50,344 nt of DNA from Gamarada debralockiae (taxonomy: Eukaryota; Ascomycota; Leotiomycetes; Helotiales; Hyphodiscaceae): positions 1 to 50,344 of the forward strand of contig NXFV01001456.1 in assembly GCA_002803225.1 (NCBI GenBank), given 5' to 3'. Numbering within the stretch: position 1 is the first letter of the stretch; each line of letters opens with the position of its first letter. The position numbers and the translations under genes are program-made. Positions 41,412 through 50,344 of this stretch are shown in pieces. The notes below the pieces were generated by a model. That model was not told the origin of the DNA. It was given only the letters and a program-made list of their open reading frames with translations, and did not search any database.

Positions 41412-43075
41412 TCACAGCTTAGAGCGCATTCTCATCACGTCCCCTTCCTCAGAGAAAATGGACTCAACCAATTCTCCTCCACGCACTGCTAGTATTGAAA
41501 GCAGCGTGTCACTCAACTGGGCAATATTAGTGTGATTCAAATCCAATAACGGCACAGAACTTACTCCATGCGTCTTCTCATTGCAACCTTGCAACCAAAT
41601 CCCCGCGTTGCCCTCAACCTTCTTCTCATCGAAATCAACCTTGTAATCCCTTCTCACCGGAAATCGTAGCCTATCCTGGCAACAATCCGGGAAATTCCTC
41701 AGCAGATGTTTGGTGCTCTCCATCATGTCCTCGTGAGCGTTCCTGACGTATCCGGTTGCGACAAATACTGCATCCACGGCCACTTCTTCTCCTGCGTTTC
41801 CTTGGCCTTCATCTTCGACTACGCTTTGGAGTCTGAGCAAAAGGCTTCCATCCTCCGCGAGTTTTGTACTGATGACCCGTCTGTTCGTCTTGATCTGAAC
41901 TCTCCAGTCTTCCGAATCCGGACTTTGCAGTCGTTGCATATACAGACGCTGGTAAAGATGTTCTAACAGATCCAATCTCACGACACTGTAATTCGTCGCC
42001 CGATCCTTCGTGATTGCCAAAGCGCGCGAATCCTCTGCTTGTGAATAGATGCCATCCACACGATCCGGATCGAAAATTTCGTTGACGAAAGGCGAGTCGT
42101 CGCTTGGTCGGAGAGAAGACCCTTTGATGATCATCGTGACCTTTGCATTCGGATAGCGAGAAGGCAGATCGTTAAAGATTTCAGCAGCACTTTGCCCGCT
42201 TCCTACTACCGCGATATGGTAGGGTTTAGTTTTGTCAGGGAGGGCATCGTCGACTTTCGTGGAATATCGAGATGAGTGGATAACTCTGGGGTGGCCTTGG
42301 GGGAACTCTTGCGGGTGCATAGGCTTGCCTCCAACTGCAATGACAACATGCCTTGCAATTCTCGAAGAAGTCTTCCCGGTTTTCGAGTCTCTCGAAACGA
42401 TGCGGAACTGGCCGACTTTCCCATTAGGTGATGTTATGTTGGGAGAAACTTCCACCACTTCTTGCCCATAGAAGACCATCCCCTGCCTCTCAAAGTGGCT
42501 TGCGCACCATCTCAAATAATCTTCATACTCCAACCTTGTCGGCAGAAAGGTACCTAAGTTGATGAATTGGTTAAGTCTGTTTCGCTGGTAGAGATAGTTG
42601 AGGAAGGTGAATGGCGATTGTGGATTCCGAGGCGTTGCCAGATCTTTGAGGAACGAGATCTGCATCTTCGCGCCTGGCAATTGCATCCCCGAATGCCATG
42701 CGAATTGAGATTGTCGTTCAAGGAACGAGACTTTGGGGTTAGGACCGAGGAATGAGGCATTTCTTTCTTGGAGAGCGATGGCAATTGCAAGAGATGCTGG
42801 ACCAAAGCCGATGCAGATCAAATCTTGGACTTCATCCGTCTCCAATGGAATTGCATCGTGTTGAATCTGATTTCTGTTCCTGGTCAGCTCCAAGATCAGA
42901 TTACTGTGCAATTTGTAATCGTCATGCCAGTATCACAAAGTTGAGGGGAAGGCTTTTCTTGTACCACTTACACAGCTTCCGAGCACCGCTTCCTGCTGGG
43001 AGCATTCAATGGCCGGGGAATCTCATATTCATGAGATTCAACCTCGGAAGCAGTCATTGATGGTCTTCGTGACAT
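41412..43075 (-). CDS. sidA: L-ornithine N5-monooxygenase (siderophore biosynthesis)
   Basis: This enzyme catalyses the committed step of hydroxamate siderophore synthesis: NADPH- and FAD-dependent N5-hydroxylation of ornithine. Two exons are joined by intron 42904-42971 (GTAAGT...CACAG); the start at ATG 43075 (M-S-R-R-P-S-M-T-A-S) gives 531 residues, normal for the family. Motifs: FAD site C-I-G-F-G-P-A-S-L-A (about residue 60), substrate-region F-L-K-D-L-A-T-P-R-N-P, NADPH site V-V-G-S-G-Q-S-A-A-E-I, and the C-terminal A-T-G-Y and L-N-H-T-N-I-A-Q-L-S-D-T-L-L. The frame is fully open. Three SreA-type boxes upstream indicate repression by iron. No peptide synthetase or other siderophore gene lies in the window, so its partners would be elsewhere. 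Confidence 0.93.
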
Positions 43076-43478
43076 GATTCTGCAGTAAGAAGAACAAAAT
43101 ATGAATATCTCTGTTGAGGAAAATCAGTTCTCGAATTTAGTTTCGAAGGCAAAAATTATTTCTCACGTCGGACGACTTCGGATACGTTGACGTATGATGC
43201 AGTAACACCCAATCCCAGCCATTTCCCAGGTCACCGGGCAAGCCCCACGCAAGGGTAGCTTGTGGCTTGGAGAGGAACAGTGGTATCCAAAAGTAAACAA
43301 TGCTGTACCCACCACCTCTCGAAGCAGGGCTGCTTCCCTGTCAAGTATCAAGAATTGAGTGCCAAAAAGTAATCCCTCTAATTTGGGGAAATTCAAAACT
43401 TTGAAGACTCCATCCACCAAAAAAAATCGCTTTTGCTTTAACAAATCTGCTCCGACATCCGCTTGGCCGTCAACGAAG

Positions 43479-43681
43479 ATCTGATAAGGTCATAGATGGA
43501 TCTTTGCCAACGGTGTGAAGTAACTCCCCGTATGTGCAGTAGTAGTCCTGCACAAAAGCAAACGGACCATAACACGAACGGTAAGAGCCGGGTTCGTGCC
43601 GCCTTGCCCAGCAAAGCTTCGTCGACGGGTCCACATAACAAGGTTCCCGCAATCGCAGAATCAGATAAGATGATCTGATAA
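43479..43681. promoter_or_regulatory. Three SreA-type boxes upstream of sidA
   Basis: Perfect ATCWGATAA matches occur at 43479-43487 (ATCTGATAA), 43660-43668 (ATCAGATAA) and 43673-43681 (ATCTGATAA), 404-606 bp before the sidA ATG. The last two are 13 bp apart. This is the known motif through which the GATA factor SreA represses siderophore genes under iron sufficiency; the regulation itself is inferred. Confidence 0.75.
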
Positions 43682-44171
43682 AAATTCTCACGCCACCCCA
43701 TCACGACGAGACGTCCACGTAAGAATTTGGTAAGAATATGCCGAAAATCGGTGGACACCATGAAATTTTATACCCAAGGGTTACACCCCTTGGCCAAGTC
43801 CTGCACTGGTAGAAGCCAATTTGGATTGTCCCGACGTCTCATTGCCTGCTTGGAAGCTTCTATGTTGAAGCGATGTCGGACGTGTTGACAAAGACCATTT
43901 CAACCGTTGTTGTATTATTTCATAATTGGAATATACGGTATTCAAAGGCAAAATTAAATGATGACGTTTTATTCCTAGAAAGTAAAATTTTGTCTCCAAA
44001 AGTTCTCGAGAAGCAAAGAGACTTGGTGAGGTCAACCACATGACCCTCCCTCCATTTGCCCCCCGCTGTCCCACACCCTTTCTATCACTCACAGCAAGGT
44101 ACACCGCTCCTTTATGCTCCAAAGAGTCTTCCACTCTCCCCTCCCCCCAAATTTATAACAGCACAACTAAT
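43682..44171. other. Intergenic, no gene
   Basis: Distal upstream region of sidA and 3' flank of the next relic. The minus-strand frames at 43438-43761 and 43781-44134 overlap regulatory sequence and show no domain. Confidence 0.4.
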
Positions 44172-45091
44172 CTACCCACCCTCAAACTCCCTTAACACCA
44201 TCTCCCAATATGCCATATCCTCTGCATCTCCCCAACCTCGCGGTTGAAACGCAATCAAATCTTTAATATCCCCGATCCGGTTAATATTTCCAAGAAGAAA
44301 TGGCGTATCAACAGCTTTCCAACGTTTCCATCCCCTACCGTCTCGCTCATACGCCATCTCCGTTGATCTTCAAACCGTATAGCATCGAGCCGAGCCTCGT
44401 AAGCGAAGCTATTCTCGTCATCTGAGGTAGGTTCAGGAATATGATTACGGAGAAGACACATGCCTTCGTCTTCTCTAAGCACGACTATAAATTCGGTGGG
44501 ATGGCGCTCGAGGAGGAGATTTCCAATCGGAATAACCATCATCTTTCCGGTGGCACTGGAGGGGACATCGTCCTCGTCCTTGTCGCGAGTTATCATGACT
44601 TGGCGACGAAGTTGGTGTGCCCCCAAAATTTCCCGCTCGCAGGGGAGAGGAGAGCAGACAGAGGGGCAACCATCCAGCACGTAGGGCTCGAGGACCAACT
44701 GTTTGTTCTTGGGGGCGGAAGAGGGGATGAGACCCTTGACCCAAACTCTCACGTCGGATGTTGCATTTTGAGTTCGGGAAGGAGGATTGAGGGTATAGTG
44801 AGGATGAGGGTGAGGGTTTGAAGATCGGTTAGGAGGAGAGGGGGATGAAGGGCCATGGCGATGCTGTTTGCGTCAGATTTTGGCTCCGGGAATAGGAAGG
44901 GCCTGTTTGGGAGGAAAGATGATATTGAGTTCGGTATTATAAGTGGAGGGTTCCTCGCTATCTGATGGTTGTTTAGAAGCAGCAATGGCATCTGCTTCGG
45001 TGTTATAAGTGGAGGGCTCCTTTGGGGAATATTTCTTGTTAAGTGAAGACGTCGTCATGGTTTCGCCTTCTTCCTTCTTGCCGCGCTTCAT
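44172..45091 (-). pseudogene. Hypothetical gene disabled by one stop and one frameshift
   Basis: Reading from ATG 45091 (M-K-R-G-K-K-E-E-G-E-T), the frame carries two copies of E-P-S-T-Y-N-T-E. It meets TGA after P-G-A-K-I (about 44873) and continues in the same frame through a Ser/Pro/His-rich linker into a folded-looking region (I-P-I-G-N-L-L-L-E-R-H-P, F-I-V-V-L-R-E-D-E-G). Near 44345 a one- or two-base indel moves the frame; the C-terminus resumes with M-A-Y-E-R-D-G-R-G-W-K-R-W and ends W-E-M-V-L-R-E-F-E-G-G at 44172. I do not recognise the family. The continuity across both lesions argues for a recent loss or for assembly errors. Confidence 0.5.
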
Positions 45092-45900
45092 TTTGTGTTG
45101 ACAAGTGTGGGAAGTTGACTTGCGTGCTATTATATCCCCTGGTGTCGAAGAGTTTGCGACTTGATTATGCGACAGGTACTCTCAGTAATGACTCAGAGAG
45201 TGTGGGTTGTAGAGAGAGATTGAGTTAGACAACGAGTGGTCTTTCAAGCGACCGGAAGTGACGAGATTGATTGAGCGAAAGGTTCACTCCACAGAATATC
45301 GGTGTCAACATTTTCGCAATCATGGGGTGAACAGCGAATTCACTAGAGAGTTGAATCAATCGCTCCATTGCATTGAAACATTTCTCCGATCCGCAATAAG
45401 GCAATGGTTCAAGGAGTTCAATTTTCACGTGACCTAGCGTTCCTATAACAGTCCACTGGCTGTCGAATCACAGAACGAGAAGTCACTGCTATCTTTCCAC
45501 TGGAGATTCGAGATCTAAAGCGCAAAGCGAGAGTGGAAGTGAGGTATGATGATAGGATTACTATTCTTGTCTTCACCAGCCATGTGATTAAGATTCCTAT
45601 TCAAGTACTTTACCTGTTTCTCAGTTAACCCACTCCACGACTTGGTGAGTTCGAGCATGATGTATCACTAGATTCGATTCGCGTGCAACAAGGATAGGAC
45701 GCTGGTATTGTTCGTTTACGAAATGTGAACACATTTCGAAGCATGAAGCATGACACAAAAGATTCAATCAAGTGAAGAAATTGTAGAGATTACTATATTC
45801 ATTTCTTCCTACTGTATTGGTCATTACGCCGTCATTTCATTCAAAACATCTAGACTTCCCCAAGTCTATCCAACTCTATTCAAATACCCATCAAGAGCAT
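45092..45900. other. Intergenic, no gene
   Basis: 3' flank of the sugar transporter and upstream region of the hypothetical gene. I see no recognisable coding sequence or repeat. Confidence 0.45.
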
Positions 45901-47674
45901 CTAAACCTTGTTGTGAGCCTCAACATGCTCCACGACCTCGGGAGCCAAAGTTCCCTTCTCAGTAAGACCCATATCGGCAGCGAAGGTGCTGTGTGGCACC
46001 CACTTAGCGGAGTGTCGTGGCGTAGTCTCCTCGAACATGCGATCAACCTGCTCAAGAGAAAGACCCTTGGTCTCGGGGATGAGAAAGTAGGAGTAGACGA
46101 AGCAGGCGGCGCAGAGAGAGCCCCAGATGAAGAATACCTTAGGTCCAAGGTGACCATATTTCTCGCCGACCATGTATGGGGTGATAACGGCGATAATGCA
46201 GTTCCAGAGCCAATTGGAAGCGGTGGAGAGACCGACACCACGGGATCGAATGGGGATAGGGAAGATTTCACCAATGACGACCCAAGCACCAGGGCCCCAG
46301 GTGGAAGCGAAGAAAAAGATGTAGATGCAGATGAAGGCGATGAGGGCACGAGTCGCGCTTGCGTCATTGGGGAGAGCGGTTCCGACGGCGCCTACGATGA
46401 ACTGGCAGATGACCATGCCGAGAGCACCCCAGACGAGGATGGTGCGGCGGCCGAAACGCTCAACGGTCCAGAAGGAGATGGGTGTTGAGCAGACGTTCAC
46501 GATGGTGAAGATCATGGACATGAGGAAGGGGTTGTTGATCGTGTGGAGGGATTGGAGGAAGACGGTGGAGTAGTAGAAGATGAAGTTGACGCCGGTCCAT
46601 TGTTGCATCATTCTGGGGGGATTGGTTAGTAAGTTGGCAGAATAAGTTGGAAATGGTGGGGGCATACTGAAGAGAGGTGCCGAGGATAGTACGGCGCAAG
46701 TTGGAAGAAGCCTTGCCGAGTCCACCCTTGAAGCAGTTGGCCCACGAGGAGAAGTACCCGTGTTGAGGAATAACGCTCATCTCATACTCGTGGTTTGCAA
46801 CGATCTCAGCAAGCTCCTGTTGGATGTACTCAGACTCCTGGGGTTGACCACGAACGCGAGACAAGACAGCTGCAGCCTTGTCAAGTTGTCCCTTGATGAC
46901 GAAGTATCTTGGCGATTCTGGGAGCAGGAAGAGACCGGTGGCAAGGATGATAGCTGGGACCAATTGGATGGAAATCGGGATTCTGTAGGAGCCGCTATCG
47001 AGGCGGTTTTGGGTGGCGTAGTCGACGCAGGATGCGATCATCAAACCAATGGTAATGGCGAATTGGTAACCAGCAACGATAGCACCGCGAACCTTGCGGG
47101 GAGCAATCTCGGACATGTACAGAATGATGATAGCTGAGACGAAACCGACACCTGGAGAATGGGAGTTAGCAGTTGCAAGAATAAGAGATTTGGCAGCTCA
47201 AAAGCCATCCGCATTAAGAAATACGAAGTTGCACATACCGAAACCAGCGATGATACGGCCAACAGCAAGGAGGGCAATGGTGCTGGAAGCAAGTTGAAGG
47301 GCAACACCAATAGCGAAGACGCCGCAACCAGTGATAATTGTCGTTCGGCGACCAAACCAGTCGGAAAGATCACCAGCAATGAGGGCGCCAAAGAAGGTAC
47401 CAGCTGAGAGGATAGAGACAATCAAAGAGTTGTTAGACGAAGATAGGACGAAGTAGGCGGAGTCAGCTGTGCTGGCGTCTGCAGCTGGGTATGGAAGGTG
47501 TTGGAATTGGTGAATGAAGTACTTCATTCCCAAAACACCTCCTACGTAACCAGAGTCATATCCGAAGAAGAAACCTCCGAATGCTGCGAAAACGCACATC
47601 AGGTAGGCCTTCATGGTGACAGGCGCCTCGATGCGCTCTGTGTCGGCCGTAGCCATGATAGCTCCGCCAGGCAT
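45901..47674 (-). CDS. MFS sugar (hexose) transporter
   Basis: This is a plasma-membrane sugar/H+ symporter of the sugar-porter family, with twelve predicted helices. Three exons are joined by introns 47152-47238 and 46613-46667; the product from ATG 47674 has 543 residues (a second ATG, 7 codons in, is also possible). Family motifs are present: G-G-F-F-F-G-Y-D-S-G-Y-V-G-G-V-L near the start, D-W-F-G-R-R-T between helices 2 and 3, P-E-S-P-R-Y-F at the end of helix 6, E-R-F-G-R-R-T in the second half, and P-E-T-K-G-L-S-L-E-Q after helix 12. A glucose/hexose substrate is likely from overall resemblance to fungal high-affinity hexose carriers, but specificity cannot be read from sequence. Coding sequence is clean and codon use is GC-ending, suggesting good expression. 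Confidence 0.92.
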
Positions 47675-50178
47675 GATGAAGGTTGTTGATGTCTGACGCT
47701 GTCCCTAGCTTTGTGTCGAGATGGTTGAAGGGTTGGCTCCTGGTCGAGGGTGACGCGTGGGATAATAAGATTAACACAAGAGGGGAAGAAGTATAGCTAT
47801 ATATTCCCCTCCATTGTTGGGAGCTTGGACTTAGAAACATCCAGCGACGAGAATTGGCCGAGAACTGAGGACCAGGTTTGGCCAATTGCAGGAGGACGAG
47901 CCTACTGGGGGCGTTGAGAAAGGCCGACTCGGTCCAGACATGGCGTTCATTCTGCACCAAGATTCAAATTAAGCGTCTAGGCTGATGGGGAAATGGAACC
48001 AAGTAACCGATACTGCGAACTAAAATAGTCTTGGAGACCGTTAGAACGAGTACCTGGGACCTTGGCACGTTCCGTCGTGACCTCTTTCACGCGCTGCAAT
48101 CGGACCGAAATGTCAACCTCGGATGGAGATTCCCACGGGGAAGCGCTTGAGTGGTATCGTGACAGTCTGCCCCAGCTCTCCAGACTCCTCAAAGGGGAGT
48201 GGGTGCTTGCAAAATTCATTCCGGAGAAAGAGTGGGCGATTGACTCGTAGACTGCAAATACGCGAGCGCAGATGGGTGCGGGCGGCGAATTAGTTCCACA
48301 AAAGAGCCGAGATGCAGCAGAATCTGCTGCGGCTCAAGCAGGCAAAGCAAGGGTCCAGACCAAAGCGAGCCCAAAGCAAGACGTTAAAGAGTGGAGGCGG
48401 GACGGAAATCTAACCTTGTTGAGATCGAGGAGGGGAACATCAAAACATGATGTCGCTCCTCGAAGTCTTTAATTATTTCTAGAAATCCCGTAAAATCACG
48501 AGAAAAACTTTTTCTAGTCGATCACAAGCCAATCTACCTCCAAACAAAAGTCCCCATGACTTTAGTTGCCCCTTTGTTCCAACAGAATGGTTGCCCCTGA
48601 GGCTGTCGAGATCCGTTTTGTCGAGATCTTAGCGTCGGCCACTCTGCGGAGGAGGGGTCCCCTCAAAGGCTCAAACTTTGAAAAGGGGCTACCTCGGGCG
48701 CTCCGTCCACGTCCACCCAACATCGTGTCAAACGTCAGTCCCGCGCCGCTGGCAGGCTTTCAAACTTTCTATTTTCCACCCCTCCACTCTCCCGATTAAT
48801 TTTTCAAACTGAAATTGTTTGGATGGTCATTCTTTCCGAGGAATTTCCGTCAAATATTTGCCTGTCTTTCATCCGGAGATGTGGCTGAAAGTCGGGCCGA
48901 GAAATACTCGTTCACTGCGGAAGTCTCTACGCATGCGCATGTAACAACGACAGTGACTGCAGGCTAAAGGCACGGTATTTTGGGACGCGTCGTCCAGAGT
49001 TTGTACTCCAATCCTGTATCTTTCATGATTCACTTTGGACAACTGCGTCTTTCCCTAGTCTCAAACTAGAGAGTCCCGCGCCAGCGCTGCTCGGCCACGA
49101 TCAAACAGAGTAACGTGCAATTCAGCCTCTTTGGTAATTCCGATCAATGCTTTAAAGGGCATCAACTAAAGTTGTCATCTTCATCTCCTGTTGACAATCC
49201 GAGTTCGTATTTGGTTTTTCAAGTCGTGACTTCCTCGCTCCACGAGGTCATGTGTGCAAAAAGCGGCTGAATGACATTGGTGGCGAAGGAACTTAGCTTT
49301 TCCAATATCGAGCGGCAATTCAGATCTTGAGACATCCTTAATACGATTTTTTTTTAAGGTGGTAATCTGAGAGCCTTGGATTTTGGATCAGCGTATTTTG
49401 ATTTACACGTCTGAGGTCACGGAGGGAGAGTTATACACGAGAATACGGCATAGTGTGCCATCCTTCGTTACGAGGGTACGATTATTGACTTGTTCACTGC
49501 CAAATACAGCTAAAAAAGTCCTCATTCAATCAACAATTAACACGCTATTCATGTTCAACTCGTGACAAGAAGCCGCTCGCAACCACGGAGCTGAAAACTT
49601 AGCTAGTTGGGTTCCGTGACTCCGCGAAACTTGCAGGTCTGGTGATGTGGGTTCTACAGTACTAGCCCTAACGAAAAGAACCATGGGTCAGATCAAACCA
49701 AATTGCTGGTTTGCGTGCCCGAGAATTTGGTTATTTTCTTCTCAAAGTGGCAAGGCCTTGTCTTCTTTCGGACACCTGGTTGGTCATCTTGGATGGTGGC
49801 TCACGTGATACTTGCACGCGAGTTATGAACTAGCTATTCTAGTGTTGCAAATCATTCCGTTCTTGCATGAAGTACGCCACAGGAATTCTTTAATAAGGCA
49901 GTCTCCGAGACTTTCATCATTTCTCAAAACATCCATGAAGGATGGTACGTCACACGTAATGGTCTGGTCACATGATGAGTATGTGACCTGTTCTTCAGTC
50001 TTCTACTCCTTCTCTTGAATACGTCACGCAAATCAACAAACATTACTCTCCTCTCCATAATTCACTTGTCGCCGTCTCTACGTCGCTTACACCTAATTCT
50101 CCCGCCTCCATCAGCCACACTCCCGTCTGTGTCAACCGAAACCAAACCCTCCTGCACCACTCCTTCTTTTTTCTCCAA
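47675..50178. other. Long upstream region of the sugar transporter, no gene
   Basis: I find no gene in these 2.5 kb. A palindromic heat-shock-like TTTCTAGAAA occurs near 48476, and there are several CCCCT/CCCC-type stretches that could bind C2H2 regulators, but neither is specific enough to call. Frames at 48062-48250 and 48566-48799 show no domain. Confidence 0.4.
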
Positions 50179-50285
50179 CTACCTTTTCTTCCAAGCCTTA
50201 TAAGCGGGCGGATTACTATACTTGAACTGTGGATCTTCCTCCTCTGCCAAAGCATACGCTTCCTCCATATACAAGCGCGACATAT
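50179..50285 (-). CDS. Last exon of a gene continuing beyond the window
   Basis: After a good acceptor (TTTGAGATTTCTCTCAG, ending at 50286 on the minus strand), a 107-nt exon reads M-S-R-L-Y-M-E-E-A-Y-A-L, D-P-Q-F-K-Y-S-N-P-P-A-Y and K-A-W-K-K-R, then TAG 50179-50181. The clean ending and coherent composition suggest a real C-terminus. The intron upstream runs into the poly-C at the window edge. The family is not recognised. Confidence 0.5.
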
Positions 50286-50326
50286 CTGAGAGAAATCTCA
50301 AAATAACAAATATCCAACCAGAAATC

Positions 50327-50344
50327 AACCCCCCCCCCCCCCCC
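50327..50344. repeat. Poly-C run at the window end
   Basis: The last bases are an uninterrupted C-run, apparently inside an intron of the partial edge gene. It could be a real homopolymer or an assembly or contig edge. Confidence 0.7.

Noticed and set aside
43438..43761. 107-codon minus-strand frame upstream of sidA
   Set aside because: It overlaps the three SreA boxes, has no domain, and the sidA exon 1 start at 43075 explains the locus.
45817..46488. 223-codon plus-strand frame
   Set aside because: Antisense shadow of the sugar-transporter exon 3; acidic low-complexity translation.
50327..50344. Telomere at the right end
   Set aside because: The run is pure C with no TTAGGG/CCCTAA units, and it follows ordinary intron sequence.

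Overview
The window looks like chromosomal DNA of a filamentous ascomycete (Pezizomycotina). Genes are split by short GT-AG introns of about 46-170 nt with CTAAC/CTAAT-type branch sites, and the families are typical of the group: a PDR-type ABC pump, a GliT-like thioredoxin-reductase homologue, a Zn2Cys6 factor, a SidA ornithine monooxygenase and an MFS hexose transporter. A Leotiomycetes/Helotiales origin is my guess from protein flavour and is not proven. No tRNA, rRNA or CRISPR was found. For seven multi-exon genes (ABC pump, GliT-like oxidoreductase, seven-helix membrane protein, 2-hydroxyacid dehydrogenase, GST, Zn2Cys6 factor, sidA) and for the MFS transporter I rebuilt the splicing by hand, and each coding length divides by three.

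Layout. 1-5900 is decayed DNA: gene relics, an inverted repeat, an SR-type repeat ORF and an AT-rich desert. 5960-11149 (minus) is an apparently intact 12-exon PDR ABC transporter, flanked on both sides by copies of one dispersed repeat. 11150-13320 holds more copies of that repeat and a 597-bp TA-flanked element with terminal inverted repeats and a 23-bp tandem array. 13320-17845 holds three disabled genes: a zinc-ribbon relic, a GPI-type lysophospholipase pseudogene and a GNAT-ankyrin gene with a single stop. 18168-20715 has two intact convergent genes (GliT-like oxidoreductase and a seven-helix membrane protein). 22272-26834 has a D-threonine-aldolase/D-serine-dehydratase pseudogene, an intact D-2-hydroxyacid dehydrogenase with a 19-nt exon, and a glutathione S-transferase.

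27120-29220 (minus) is the most unusual locus: a caspase-like (C14) ORF runs in frame into the first repeat of an FlbD-type Myb domain, and the second repeat survives next to it, disabled mainly by C:G to T:A stops. 31063-33761 is an intact Zn2Cys6 transcription factor. 35537-36545 contains a candidate secreted-protein gene visible only after splicing. 37150-39527 is a cellobiose-dehydrogenase-like pseudogene. 41412-43075 (minus) is an intact sidA with three perfect ATCWGATAA (SreA-type) boxes upstream; a second cluster of the same boxes lies at 40757-41153 with no intact gene downstream. 44172-45091 is a disabled hypothetical gene, 45901-47674 an intact sugar transporter, and the last exon of another minus-strand gene sits at the right edge.

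Taken together, intact genes for efflux, redox/detoxification, siderophore synthesis and sugar uptake alternate with many pseudogenes. Some of these are damaged by RIP-like transitions, others by indels, which suggests an accessory or rapidly evolving chromosomal region.
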